A stretch of DNA of 64,000 bases, taken from contig NW_024037074.1 in assembly GCF_015706575.1 (NCBI RefSeq), forward strand, positions 5,580,001 through 5,644,000, written 5' to 3'. Of the stretch, positions 9,780 to 20,989 are shown piece after piece. Position numbers and translations under genes: made by a program. Positions within the stretch are counted from its first letter, which is position 1; each line of letters starts with the position of its first letter. A model generated the notes under the pieces. The model searched no databases. It was not told the DNA's origin and was given only the letters and a program-made list of their open reading frames with translations. Source of the stretch: Patiria miniata (lineage: Eukaryota; Echinodermata; Asteroidea; Valvatida; Asterinidae).

Positions 9780-11390
9780 ATGACGCTGGCAACATTTTCC
9801 CTGCTCTTTCTTTCGGTGATATTTCCATGCACGGCTTCAACAACTCCCAGTTTGCCAGTTCCAACTATCACAGCTGAAATCTCTCCAGTTAACAGCGAAG
9901 TGCAAAGGGAAGGTGATACAGTCAGCTTCCTCTGTCGTGTTGTCAATTTCGACTCTGGACAATACATTTTAGCGTGGCACATTGCACATAAACCAACTAC
10001 GTTTTCAAATGCAGGTGCCCCACGTACACAGGGGAGTTACTCATCTACTTTTGAAAGAACTGATCCATCCTCTTCTTCATACATGTTCAATTTGACTATT
10101 AATCAAACAACGCTATCTGATAGTGGCACATTTGATTGCAATCTACTCGAAATAGTTTCTCTATCTTCGTCCAGAGGGATAGAAAGCCTTGAATTGGTTT
10201 TGAGAGTATACCCACCTGACGCCTTTCCGATATGCAGACCTGTGGATAATTCGATGGTAGTGATTGGAAGTCCACTCCAATGCCAAACTAATGGTGCAGC
10301 ACCTACAATTAACAGAAGTAACGATGGATGGACATTCTCAATGCAAGACAATGGGCTTGGACAAGGGGCATTGCTTAGTAAAAACGTCACGTCGTCAGAC
10401 AATGGGAGAAGCTTTGTATGTTCGGCGATTACATCTGATAATCGGAACCCTCTGTCCTGTAATATCGGCCCCCTTTCTGTCGTGGAGTGTCTGTCAGTAA
10501 GTACATTTTCTGCAGGATCGGAAGATGCTACAGTCACACCTGCCGGAACCACGATCTCAAACGGCGGTCTCTCGGTAGCAGTCATTTCCGGTATCGTCGT
10601 TGGAGCAGTCGTTCTTATCATCTTGATCGCGATCCACGCCCTCTGCTGTCAATACGACCCAAGGAAATGGATGAACGCGAAGTCCTACCTCGTCAATCTC
10701 GGCAGCTCCATAGGAACTTGTAACAAGCGCACCGGCTCGACTAGGAGACAGTCGGAAGTGGAAATGAGCGGCTCTCATCCTGAAGAACCTGACGTACCCC
10801 TGTCCTGCAATTCTGTATTTGATGAGGTACCGAGAGAGTCCCCTTCGAGCCACACTGCGGAGATAAGCCAACCAGAAAAACCACTAAATGGCAGTGTCTC
10901 AGTTAGTTTTGGTAGCTCAGCTTACGAAATTATCAACACAACAGAGACTGAAACAATGGAAAGGATAAGAGACTCGCATCCCGAAGATCCTCACGTACCC
11001 CCTGCCAACAATTCTGTATGTGATGAGGTACCGACTAGAGGGTCCCAACCAAGCCACAATGCCGCTGAGATCAGCCAACCAGTAACACATCTTGAGCCAA
11101 AAATCAAATTCGGCGAATCCACAATCCCAATGACAGAAACTTTCCAAGACATTTCTACTTCAGGTGAGAAATCAAATCCAGTGCAGCACACTTATTTTAC
11201 AAAAGAACCAATAAAAGACAGTGACTTTGACAATTCTGATTACTCTGCTTACGAAATTGTCAACTCTTCTGATTCGGGACCAAAGGAAACCCAGCAAGCG
11301 TCTCCAGTCAATGTGAATTCGGGAGACTCGTACATGGAACTGAACCTAGCTGAGCAGAAACCCAGTGTTTACACTGAACTTAAAGTCTAA
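9780..11390 (+). CDS. R4: intronless Ig/ITIM receptor with duplicated tail segment
   Basis: 536 residues. The signal peptide is 1-20 (MTLATFSLLF...CTAS). The V-type Ig domain has C52, W66 and S-D-S-G-T-F-D-C (C120). The second domain has C152, C168, C214, C227 and the CNIGPLSV signature. A short stalk and a membrane helix (about 270-289) follow, then the box LCCQYDPRKWMNAKSYL and the basophilic kinase-type site RRQSEV. The tail is the longest of its type because residues 331-369 are repeated at 399-437. Tyrosine motifs are SAYEII (382), SAYEIV (491), DSYMEL (518) and SVYTEL (531), of which three match the ITIM consensus. AATAAA is at 11486. The predicted role is SH2-phosphatase recruitment after ligand binding; this is inferred from motifs. 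Confidence 0.88.
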   Translation: MTLATFSLLFLSVIFPCTASTTPSLPVPTITAEISPVNSEVQREGDTVSFLCRVVNFDSGQYILAWHIAHKPTTFSNAGAPRTQGSYSSTFERTDPSSSSYMFNLTINQTTLSDSGTFDCNLLEIVSLSSSRGIESLELVLRVYPPDAFPICRPVDNSMVVIGSPLQCQTNGAAPTINRSNDGWTFSMQDNGLGQGALLSKNVTSSDNGRSFVCSAITSDNRNPLSCNIGPLSVVECLSVSTFSAGSEDATVTPAGTTISNGGLSVAVISGIVVGAVVLIILIAIHALCCQYDPRKWMNAKSYLVNLGSSIGTCNKRTGSTRRQSEVEMSGSHPEEPDVPLSCNSVFDEVPRESPSSHTAEISQPEKPLNGSVSVSFGSSAYEIINTTETETMERIRDSHPEDPHVPPANNSVCDEVPTRGSQPSHNAAEISQPVTHLEPKIKFGESTIPMTETFQDISTSGEKSNPVQHTYFTKEPIKDSDFDNSDYSAYEIVNSSDSGPKETQQASPVNVNSGDSYMELNLAEQKPSVYTELKV

Positions 11391-13493
11391 GTAATCTTCT
11401 TTTATTTCCCTGTAGTATTTTGTTAAACTTTCATGTACATCCAAATTTCTACAATAGGTGATAAGCAAGTAACTACATAAATGGTAATAAAAGTTTTCAC
11501 TTTTTCAGACGCAGATTTCACGGAATTGGGAAGTCATGTTAATTTTTTTTTAAGATATTCATAAACAACAACATCTTGGTGGTTTATGATGGTACTATTC
11601 AGATGGATTATACTAAATATTATGTATTTTTTACTGCTGGTCAGATAACAGCACACAGAAGTTTAACAAACAGCCGGTTTTTTTTAATGTAAATACAGAC
11701 TTTAATTCAAAGGGTAGTTTACGAACTCTTTTGAAAGGAGACAGATTATCGGATATTCACGAGATACTTATCCTACTGAAAAAAGTACACAGAATATGTT
11801 AAAATAATAGATAATATACATGCTTGTTTGTACAGTTAATGTATAGTGTTTGAATTAAATTTTCGATGCAGTTTAATTATTTCTTAGTACACTGTTCTGC
11901 AAACAGAAACATTATGGTCGAGTGGATATGGGGTAATTCAACGTTTTTGCCATCACGACTTTTTTTATTTTTATAAACCCCGATTGTGCCGATTGTCAGA
12001 ATAAAAATACTCGGGTGGACTCGAACACATGACTTCCTGCTTTATACTAGTGCAGACGTCTTACGACTCGACCACCGAGTTTACCAGGGTCGGCTGGCTG
12101 GTTCGAGTCTGATATACTATTCATAATAGAATGATATAAGGTCAGACTCATGCTATCCTGGGTGATAAATCATGAACTAAATGAGATGTAGTGCTACAGA
12201 AGAGACCATAAGGCATTGTTATGACAGTGTTCAAAATATTCGGATGAATATGACATAAGTAGCAACGAAGATAATATTTTGTTATGAATATTCAGAATTA
12301 ATTAACGGAGGTATTTGTTTTCTAGGGTGGATTAATCATTTAAATAAGCTACTGTTATGAAATTGTGATAGCAGATTGTATTATTACATATGCTTGTAAA
12401 AAGCAAATGTGATAAGCATAATTATTGTATTGTTATATGCGTGTAAAAAGCAAATGTAAATTAAGGGAATTACTATTTTGTGATTGCCGCTGAATTAATT
12501 TCTCCATTTATTCAGCCTTGCATAATGAATATAGAATGCTTACGTACTTCGGGAACTTGTAATTTTCTTTATTGCTTAATACAGAGAAAATCAGAGAACT
12601 AAAAGATGCCCATATTGTCAGACCTCTGCAGTTTACACAAGACTGCATTCCCGCTGTCAAGAAAAATTAACAATGCTTGAAGAAAACTTGTTTATTAAAA
12701 AGGTGTCTGCTCTATAGAGCAAAATGAGTCTGAGATGAACAGAGCTCTAAAATCATGACAATGCTGTTATTGTTGAGTTCTCTTTTGCTATGACGCACTT
12801 GTTTTCATTTGTCGATTGAAGCCAAAAAGCAAATAAGGAAGTTAAACAGATTTTGTATTGCGAAATGTATGTAATGCCATAGAGAAATATAGTATCTGTG
12901 CATACAAATGCACGATTTTCAGACCCATTACCGATTACGTATACTTGACTCTGCTGGAATATTCTGTGACACCGTTTGCTCAGTTGATTTTTTGGATGTT
13001 ATGTAGCTGATAAATTTACTAAAAAAATTAATCACACCTGTTTCGCCACAGTGTAAAAAAACCTGAGTGTAAAAAATAAAATCAAATTACCAAAAATGAC
13101 TTTATCTTGGTCATTTGGAAACTTTGACAAAAGAACGGCTCCTTTCATTAATGTACAGAAAAAAAGTCATCTGTAAAACAGCTATTTCATATGACATGTT
13201 TTTATAGAAAAATATCCCTTATATTGAAAATAAAGTACACCTACTGAGGTTATGACTTTACTACAGTTAAGTGCTGTTTTGATATTTTTGATGAAATGTA
13301 ATGGAACCTTTCTAATTGATGGTAGCAGCAATTGAGGCGCGTGGACCTTTTCCTTTCATGTCAACAACCTAATTTGAAAACTAATCAAAAAAGCCAAACA
13401 TGCATATAGTTTGAGGAACAAAACACATTCCAGCCGCGGCATGTGCATTTTTGTTATATTAGCACTTTATTAGATGTCCCGATTTAACAACCC
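11391..13493. repeat. R4 3' flank and D1 block, copy 1
   Basis: D1 is a long flank block found five times (also near 19105, 25800, 35760 and 55850). Landmarks include GGATATTCACGAGATACTTATCCTGC, ACATTGTGGTCGAGTGGATATG-like sequence, paired TGCTTGTAAAAAGCAAATGT units and a TTTGCTATGACGCACTTG stretch. This copy is interrupted by a SINE at 11934-12147 and keeps the empty TTAA site at 13267-13270. No conserved reading frame survives comparison between copies. Confidence 0.65.
11934..12147 (-). mobile_element. tRNA-derived SINE
   Basis: On the minus strand, 12081 to 12009 is tRNA-like: an acceptor-type pairing ACTCGG/CCGAGT, an A-box-like TGGTCGAGTCG and a B-box-like TGTTCGAGTCC. The anticodon arm does not fold properly, so it is not a working tRNA. 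It continues to a body ending near GGGGTTTATAA. Paralogous D1 copies lack this segment, which marks it as an insertion. A related SINE is at 43143-43342. Confidence 0.65.
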
Positions 13494-13867
13494 GATATCT
13501 TATTGAATTCGACACAATAAGACTTGAAGCCCCTTGGGCAGTTTTGGTTTCGAAACTGAATTTCTATTGTGTTTCTATCAGCGGCAATAACGTACAGTTT
13601 GTGTTAACACACGTCATCATCAAAGTTCTGGGTTCAACTTATACGCGAGGAACACAGACACGAAACACAAAGAAAGACCATTATTTAAGTAAGTGTGCTT
13701 TCCAATACGGTCAACAATCCGGGTTGTCTTTCATCAAGAGGGGACTTGCTTTACTTGATTAAAACCTTGCCGTTCTACATAAAAAGGTGAAGTTGGAAGC
13801 AGTTTATTAGCCAAAATTGCTTTGGTTTCTGCTAATCGTGAGTTAATGAACTGGAACTAGATTCATC
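13494..13867 (+). repeat. U2 upstream block of R5
   Basis: A different promoter block from U1; its only other copy is the orphan at 5860-6262. It lacks the ETS/CRE composite. An A/T-rich TACATAAAAAGG near 13776 is a possible TATA-type element about 90 bp before the ATG. Confidence 0.55.
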
Positions 13868-15307
13868 ATGACGCTCTTGCCGATGTTTCTTCAGCTCTTC
13901 CTTTCGATGTTATTGACATGCATGGCTTCAACAACTCCCAGTATGCCAGTGCCGACCATCACAGCCGAAATATTTCCTGTTAACAGCGAGGTGCAAAGAG
14001 AAGGTGAAACAGTGAGCTTACTCTGTAGGGTCGACAATTTCGACTCTGAACAATACATTATAACTTTGAACATTGGACATTTCGGAAGTATATACACGCT
14101 TTCAAATGGAGATGCCCCAAATATGTGGGGAAATTACTCATACATATTTGAGAAAACTGAACCTCTTTCTTCCTCATACATTTTCAATGTGACTATTAAT
14201 CAAAAAGCGCAATCTCATAGTGAAACATACGAATGTAATCTGATAAAACTGCTTTCAAGTAATGCATTCCTTGGGTTAGCACGCCGCACATTGGTTCTGA
14301 GAGTGTACCCACCTGACTCTTTCCCAATTTGCAAACCTAATGGTAGATTATCGGTTGTTGCTGGAAGTCGACTTGAATGCCGAACTGATGGTGCAGCAAC
14401 ACCTACAATTAATGGAAATAATGACGATTGGCAATACTTCACGGTGACGCAATACAATTCTCAAGGACAAGAGGCATTGCTCATTAAAAACGTCACGTTG
14501 TCAGAAAATGGGAGAACCTTTGTATGTTCGGCTATTACATCTGATAATCGGATGCCTCTGTCCTGCAATATCGGTCCCTTGACTGTCAAGGAAAGTCTGT
14601 CAGTGAGTACGATTTCTGCAAGATCAGAAGAGGCTACTGTCGTTGAGGGTCTATCAACTACCCGGTCACTCATTGAGTTTTCTACAGGATCACATGATTC
14701 CACAGTGTCGCCAGTCGGAACCACGATTTCAAACGCCGGTCTTTCGGCTGCAGCCATTTCCGGTATCGTCGTTGGAGCAATCGTTCTCATCATCTTGATC
14801 GCGATCCACGCCCTCTGCTGTGAATACAACCCAAAGAAATGGATGAACGCGAAGTCCTACCTCGTCAATCTCGGCAGCTCCATAGGAAGTTGGAACCAGA
14901 GGACCGACTGTACTAGGAGACAGTCGGAAGTGGAGATGGGCGGCTCTCATCCTCAAGAATCTGACGTAAATCCGGCCTACATGAATTCTGTATTAGATGA
15001 AGTATCGAGAGAGTTTCATTCGAGCCTCAATGCGGAGGTTAGCCAACCAGAAAAGTCTTACCAGAACGTGCCTACTGAAAGTGAGAATCCAAATCCGGTG
15101 CAGCACACTTATTTTGGGAAAGGACCACTAAAAGATGGTGACTCTGACAAGTTTGATAACTCTGGTTACGAAATTGTCAACTCTCCTGAGACTGGACCAA
15201 AGAAAACACAGCAAGCGTCTCCAGTCAATGTGAATTCAGGAGACTCGTACATGGAACTGAACCTAGCGGAGCAGAAACAAAGTGATTACACTGAACTTAA
15301 AGTCTAA
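13868..15307 (+). CDS. R5: intronless Ig/ITIM receptor with atypical V domain
   Basis: 479 residues. The signal peptide covers roughly 1-21. The V domain keeps C53 and C123, but the core Trp is replaced (IITLNIG) and the usual S-D-x-G-T-Y-x-C reads S-H-S-E-T-Y-E-C, so the fold may be altered. The second domain has C155, C171, C220, C233 and CNIGPLTV. The stalk contains the EEATVVEGLSTT segment shared only with R6. The membrane helix is about 298-317, followed by LCCEYNPKKWMNAKSYL and RRQSEV. The type 1 tail has SGYEIV (434), DSYMEL (461) and SDYTEL (474). It has its own promoter block (U2) and so may be expressed differently from its neighbours. Confidence 0.87.
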   Translation: MTLLPMFLQLFLSMLLTCMASTTPSMPVPTITAEIFPVNSEVQREGETVSLLCRVDNFDSEQYIITLNIGHFGSIYTLSNGDAPNMWGNYSYIFEKTEPLSSSYIFNVTINQKAQSHSETYECNLIKLLSSNAFLGLARRTLVLRVYPPDSFPICKPNGRLSVVAGSRLECRTDGAATPTINGNNDDWQYFTVTQYNSQGQEALLIKNVTLSENGRTFVCSAITSDNRMPLSCNIGPLTVKESLSVSTISARSEEATVVEGLSTTRSLIEFSTGSHDSTVSPVGTTISNAGLSAAAISGIVVGAIVLIILIAIHALCCEYNPKKWMNAKSYLVNLGSSIGSWNQRTDCTRRQSEVEMGGSHPQESDVNPAYMNSVLDEVSREFHSSLNAEVSQPEKSYQNVPTESENPNPVQHTYFGKGPLKDGDSDKFDNSGYEIVNSPETGPKKTQQASPVNVNSGDSYMELNLAEQKQSDYTELKV

Positions 15308-16279
15308 GTAACGTTCTGAAGGTTAACTCGCTCATCCATTTCTTAAAGATGCGTACCACGTGCTCTTCAAAATATAAATTGTTTTTCTTCTAACGAATTA
15401 TCAGTTTGTGTGATTTGTTTCAACAAACGACAAAACTCCTTTTTTCGAGGGGGGGGAGGATCTATTTCGGGTGTCTGCAACCCTCTGAAAAGAACCTGTA
15501 TTTTGCGCACACGCGCCCTGCGAGAGCTGAATAATTACCCGGAAGATAACAAATCAAATGTAAAGAAAGAATTTAATAAGTAAATGTCTGTGGATCTTTT
15601 CGTTTGATTTCTCATAAAAATAGTGAATAACTTTTATAATTCTATAAAAATAGCAATTAAGAAAATAACCCTACTCGAAATAACACCGGGAATGTTTCTT
15701 GCATTCAAAATTCCAAATCCTTGATAAGCAAGAAACTAGTTCATACTTCTTTAAGTAATTTAAACTTTCTTTCTTTTCAATGGGCCTGTCTTGCTGAAAA
15801 TAATTGACATTTTACTCAGATTGTGTTTCTTCTAACGAATTTTTTAGTTTGTATGATTTGTTTATCGACAAAGCTATTTTTATGGGGGAGGGGTCTGTTT
15901 TGGGTGTCTGTAACCCTCTGAAAAGAACCTGTATTTTGCGCACACGCGCCCTGCGAGAGCTGAATAATTACCTGGAAGATAACAAATCAAATGTAAAGAA
16001 AGAGTTCAATAAGTAAATGTCTGTGGCTATTTTTCGTTCGATGTCTCATTCAAAAGGGAATAACTTTTATATTTCTATAAATATAGCAATTGAGAAAACA
16101 AATCTACTCGAAATAGCACAGGGAATGTAGCTTTTAACTTGCATTCAAAATGACATAAAGTTCGTGAGCAAGAAAGTAGTTAAAAACATGTTTAAGCGGT
16201 TTTCAAATTTCTTTCTTTCAGTATCAGCACCGTAAACACACTGTGTTGTTCACTGCTCCATACACGTCCGTGATTTCAT
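15308..16279 (+). repeat. T1 3'-flank block in tandem (two copies)
   Basis: Two successive copies of about 420 bp, 15405-15825 and 15826-16230, each starting at TTCTTCTAACGAATT and each carrying GCGCACACGCGCCCTGCG (15505 and about 15939) and GGAAGATAACAAATCAAATG. The same tandem arrangement follows psiR7; other members have one copy. Confidence 0.75.
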
Positions 16280-17130
16280 TAATAGGTTAAATTTGTGAAA
16301 AATAACAGAACCCGAGACTCTAAGCGTCACTTATGACGCCACAAGAACTCGCTGTATTGAAACTGACATAGACTTGAAGTAGAGTCAGGTGCTCAGTGTA
16401 ATTTGAACTCATCATTTAAACAGGGAAATCCCTCTTTGAATTTATAATTGTAGAAAAAAATATTTTTAAAAAATCGTAATCATATTGGTTGTTTTGAGAT
16501 ACACTTATCGTAATTTGACCTCATTGTGACGTATTCATAATGATGTCGAAGTCTCTTTGAACTAAATCCCAACTTTATTTTCCACATACAAAATGTGACA
16601 AAGACTGCCACTTGGAATATGGTAAAATGGCTGGCTGCATCTGTGAGATATGTAGGCATATGTGTGTAATTTATATCCACACATTGTGCCCCAATTCAAA
16701 AGGACCAGGAACTTACAAAAAAAATACAAAAAGCCGATTGTGTTTTTCCCGGCGAGGTAAGTCTGTGTCACGACTATTGTGTCGCTAGACAGAAATACCA
16801 CTGCAGTTGTGTCAAACACCATTCGAGGCGCGAATACTGGACTGCTATACCTTGGCGGAGGAACACAGACTTGCGTGCAGCCGTTTCTGTCTTTACTTCG
16901 GCTTTCGAAACACCAGAGGAGGACCGGTATTGTAATTCCCTGTCCATCAGATGTGTCGCAGTGATGCCCAGAGACAAACGAAGACTGTTCTTATTTTAGA
17001 AGTTAAACTTTAAACGCGCATGCAGATTAACACGGAAGTGACGTACGAACAGTAACATTTCCTTCTGCTGTACATGAGGCTTGCTGATCAAAACCTTTCG
17101 CGAGCGGAGTAACTTGAACAAAAACTAACC
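16280..17130 (+). repeat. U1 upstream block of R6
   Basis: A full-length copy of the block that also precedes R8 and R10, including the AAAAAGCCGATTGTGTTTTTC and CTATTGTGTCGCTAGACAG landmarks and the CAGTGATGCCCAGAGAC stretch. Confidence 0.75.
17032..17046 (+). promoter_or_regulatory. ETS/CRE-like composite site of R6
   Basis: ACGGAAGTGACGTAC, 84 bp before the ATG of R6, identical to the R4 and R8 sites. Confidence 0.6.
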
Positions 17131-18555
17131 ATGACGCCGGTAACATTTTTTCTGCTCTTTCTTCCGATATTGTTTCCATTCACGGCTTCTCAACCTACCG
17201 TGCTGCCAGTCGCGAACATAACAGCCGAAATCTCTCCAGTTAACAGCGAGGTGCAAAGAGAAGGTGATACAGTGAGCTTACTCTGTAGGGTCGACAATTT
17301 CGACCCTGTACGATACGTTTTAGCATGGTACATTGTACATAAACAATTGCTGATTCCAAGCTCAAATGTCCCCAATACACATGGGACTTACTCATTTAGA
17401 TTTGAGAAAACTGATCCTTCCTCTTCTTCCTACATTTTCAATTTGACTATTAATCAAATTGCGCTATCTGATAACGGAACATATGATTGCAATCTAATCG
17501 AAATACTATCTGGCTCTTCACAAAGAGGGTTGAATCAAACTAAATTGGTTGTAAGAGTGTACCCTCCTGACGCCTTTCCGATTTGCAGACCCGTGGATAG
17601 ATCATCGGTTGTTGTTGGAAGTCAACTGGCATGCAAAACTAATGGTGCAGCAACACCTTCAATTAACGGGAGTAATGACGATTGGATATACTTCATGGAA
17701 GACGCTGCGCAAGGACAAGGAGCATTGCTAATTAAAAGTGCCACGTCCTCAGACAATGGAAGAACCTTTGTGTGTTTGGCTATTACAGCTGATAATCGGA
17801 CCCCTCTGTCCTGCAATATCGGTCCCCTGGCTGCCGAGGAAAGTATGTCAGTGAGTACGATTTCTGCAAGATCAGAAGAGGCTACTGTCGTTGAGGGTCT
17901 ATCAACTACCCAGTCACTCAATGAGTTTTCTACAGGACCACATGATTCCACAGTGTCGCCAGTCGGAACCACGATCTCAAACGCCGGTCTCTCGGCAGCA
18001 GACATTTCCGGTATCGTCGTGGGAGCAATCGTTCTCATCATCTTGATTGCGATCCACGCTCTCTGCTGTCACTGCAACCCAAGGAAATGGATGAACGCGA
18101 AGTCCTACCTCGTCAATCTCGGCAGCTCCATAGGAACTTGGAACCAGGGGACTGACTCTACTAGGAGACAGTCGGAAGTGGAGATGAGCGGCTCTCATCC
18201 TGAAGAACCTGACGTGTCACCGGCCTACATTAATTCTGTATCAGATGGAGTACCGAGGGAGACCCATTCGAGCCTCAATGTGGAGGTTAGCCAACCAGAA
18301 AAACGTTACCAGAACATTGCTTCTTCGGGTGAGAATTCAAATCCGGTGCAGCACACTTATTTTGGGAAAGAACCACTAAAAGATAGTGACTCTCACAGGT
18401 TTGATAACTCGGCTTACGAAATTGTTAACTCTCCTGAGACTGGGCCAAAGATAACACATCAAGCGTCTCCAGTCAATGTGAATTCAGGAGACTCGTACAT
18501 GGAACTGAACCTAGCGGAGCAGAAACCCAGTGATTACACCGAACTTAAAGTCTAA
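17131..18555 (+). CDS. R6: intronless Ig/ITIM receptor (QPTVLP-type V domain, type 1 tail)
   Basis: 474 residues. Signal peptide is 1-20 (ending FPFTAS). The V-type Ig domain has C52, W66 and S-D-N-G-T-Y-D-C (C120). The second domain has C152, C168, C215, C228 and CNIGPLAAE. The stalk is like that of R5. The membrane helix (about 292-310) leads to LCCHCNPRKWMNAKSYL and RRQSEV. The type 1 tail carries SAYEIV (429), DSYMEL (456) and SDYTEL (469). The signal peptide and V domain are closest to R8, whereas stalk and tail are closest to R5, so the gene is a mosaic. It belongs to the best preserved members. Confidence 0.9.
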   Translation: MTPVTFFLLFLPILFPFTASQPTVLPVANITAEISPVNSEVQREGDTVSLLCRVDNFDPVRYVLAWYIVHKQLLIPSSNVPNTHGTYSFRFEKTDPSSSSYIFNLTINQIALSDNGTYDCNLIEILSGSSQRGLNQTKLVVRVYPPDAFPICRPVDRSSVVVGSQLACKTNGAATPSINGSNDDWIYFMEDAAQGQGALLIKSATSSDNGRTFVCLAITADNRTPLSCNIGPLAAEESMSVSTISARSEEATVVEGLSTTQSLNEFSTGPHDSTVSPVGTTISNAGLSAADISGIVVGAIVLIILIAIHALCCHCNPRKWMNAKSYLVNLGSSIGTWNQGTDSTRRQSEVEMSGSHPEEPDVSPAYINSVSDGVPRETHSSLNVEVSQPEKRYQNIASSGENSNPVQHTYFGKEPLKDSDSHRFDNSAYEIVNSPETGPKITHQASPVNVNSGDSYMELNLAEQKPSDYTELKV

Positions 18556-20159
18556 GTGACCTTCTGGAGTTCATTTCTAAAAGATTCGTGCCTCGTGCTC
18601 TTCGAAATATAGATTATTTTTCTTCTAACGAATTTTCAGATTGTACGATTTGTTTTAACAACAGAACTACTTTTTAGGGGGGTTCTATTTTGAACAGTCT
18701 GCAACTCTCTGAAAAGAGCCTTTATTTTGCGCACACGCGACCTGCGAGAGCCGAATTGTTGCCCGGAAGTCAACAAATCGAATGTAAAAAAAATAATTTA
18801 AAAACTAAATGTCGGTGGATAATTTTCGTTCGATGTCTTATTCAAAAGTGAATAACTTTTATATTTCTATATGAAAATAGCAATTGAGAGGACAAATCTA
18901 CTCAAAATAGCACCTAAAGTGTATCTTTAGCTTTCGTTCAAAAGTACATAACGTTGATAAGCAAGAAACTAGTTTTTTTAAGCGATTTTCAAATATATTT
19001 CTTTTCAGTGAGCCTGTCTTGACAACAACTCAGTAAAATTGTATACAGTATCAGCACCGTCAACGCACTGTGTTTTTCACTGTCGCATAAACGTCCGTGA
19101 TTTCGTGTCTTTTGAAAGGACAGATTATCGGATATTCAAGAGATACGTATCCTGCTGAAAAAAATACACCGAATTTGCTAAATAATAAATAATTTACAGT
19201 TTTGTTAATACAGTTTATGTTATCTTTGAATTCGGTTTTAATGAATGTTCATGCAGTTGAATTAATTTTAGTACATTGTTCTGCAAACTGCAACATTGTG
19301 GTTTAGTAGATACGGGGCTAGAATCGTGCTTTTATGGGTGTTAACTCAAGCAGGAATTGAATGAGATTTAATACTTCAGACTATAGCCTCAAAACAAATT
19401 GTGATCGAGACCATCTCCGAAGAATTGGCTTTAAATGCTTACATTTTTTGTACAAATGGAGGTGAAAGACCCTATAGTGAAAGGGAAAATGTGTATTTTC
19501 TGTGTTTGCTAGAAAGATTAATTTATCATAATTATTGACTGCATTTGATTGAAATGAGATTTGCAGTACTTGGCACTTGGGTTACGGTTTGTAATTATAC
19601 AAACTTTATCGAATTTAATCAGTCTTCAAACTGCAAAGCTGGTTTCGCCAAAATGATAACTAAAAAATATTGTTTTAAAAAAATGTTTATAAAGAAAATA
19701 TACCAGTGTATGGGAGTTATTTTTTATGCGGATTTCACTTTGGAGTTTAGATGTTTAATGTGCCGGTGTCAAATCATAAGCTATTGTCAATACATGTACA
19801 TTGTTAAGAATTAGTCTGATGAATATGACATAATAACCAACAAATATGATATTTCGCGTATACACAATGTGTATTCATAATTAATGAACTAAGGGATTTT
19901 TTTACAAGGGATTGATTATTTGAATAAGCTACTGTTTATGAGGTTGTGGTCAGCACATTTTAGTGTTACATGCTTGTAAAACGCAAATGTGGTAAACATA
20001 AAATTAATGTATTGATACATGCTTGTAAAAAGCAAATGTTAGTGAAAGGAATTACCGTTTTGTGATTGTCCCTTAAACTAAAATAAATTACTCCATACAT
20101 GTTTTGTGTGAATTTTAGGTTGTTTCGCATAGCTAAGTGTATGTGTTTTTGCAAACTCT
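18556..20159. repeat. R6 3' flank: T1 block then D1 block, copy 2
   Basis: T1 copy at about 18605-19100 (GCGCACACGCGACCTGCG near 18728), then D1 from about 19105 (GGATATTCAAGAGATACGTATCCTGC) to 20150 with the paired TGCTTGTAAAA units. It is shorter than the other D1 copies. Confidence 0.65.
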
Positions 20160-20690
20160 TGGTTAGTGTGCATTTAATAGTCGACGGTTCCACTGCCAAT
20201 TGTTGATAATTTGCATATTGCCCCAAATCCAATGTATGCCCATTATTCAGCCTCGTATTATTCAAACCAGGAAAGTCCCTTGTGATCCAGCATGGAGGAG
20301 GGAGCGTACACAGTACATGAGAAAATATCACCCTCTGGTAGAAAAGTCACACGACAGGAATTTATTCCATGTACACAAAAATACGAATTGCGGGTCAAAA
20401 CATGCCCTGGCCGGTACCGCGTTATGGGAAAGTTTTCTGTCAAAAATGGCCGAGTTGTGGGAATTCTTGAGTGTCCCCACGACAAAATGTATGGTAAAAT
20501 TGTTTCCCACTAAGACGGAACGGGTATGAGTGACCTTAGTCATTAAGTTAATGAGCACAAGTGAGTTGACATCCTACCAAAAATATCTATTTTAAAATGG
20601 CATCAGTTTTGCTTTCTGTTTAAGATTTATAGCCATGCACTTCCCCATACATCTATCAAAACGGTGACTTCAACTCAGACTTTCTCTGTA
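20160..20690. repeat. AGTCGACGG flank block, copy 1
   Basis: One of three copies (also 27790 and 37865) with the landmarks ATAGTCGACGGTTC, CCCATTATTCAGC/CCAGGAAAGTCC and CATGCCCTGGCCGG. An open frame at 20292-20513 looks tempting, but the other two copies break it, so I treat the block as non-coding. It marks the left edge of the large duplicated unit. Confidence 0.65.
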
Positions 20691-20989
20691 TATAGGGGCG
20701 GATCCAGGAAGTTTTGCGGGGGGGGGGTTCATCAGCAAATCAATTCTGAAATGTACACAGGTTTTTTTTCGGACACTTGGCCTCCGTAAAATCAATAGGT
20801 GGGGTCGGGGGGAGGCTTGTACCATACTTTCAATTGGGGCGCTATTCACATCCCACCATCACTAACGATGAATTACAGAATAGTGTACAAATACCCCCGT
20901 ATCCCAGCTGGCTCTGTCCGAATTTAGTGCACAGGCGGGCATTATTACTTTTCTTTTGTGCGTGTCAGAGCAGGGGTGAGGGATTCACA
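20691..20989. repeat. GGGGCGGATCCAGG block upstream of psiR7
   Basis: Begins AGGGGCGGATCCAGG followed by a G-run, and its counterpart is at 31992-32261. The start resembles one terminus of an hAT-like element, but no second terminus is visible. It replaces the 5' half of the gene. Confidence 0.45.

Noticed and set aside
12009-12081. Possible tRNA gene on the minus strand
   Set aside because: A and B boxes and the acceptor pairing are present, but the anticodon arm has an oversized loop and a longer SINE-like unit continues from it.
20292-20513. 73-codon frame in the AGTCGACGG block
   Set aside because: The counterpart blocks at 27790 and 37865 break it with frame changes and stops, so it is not a conserved gene.
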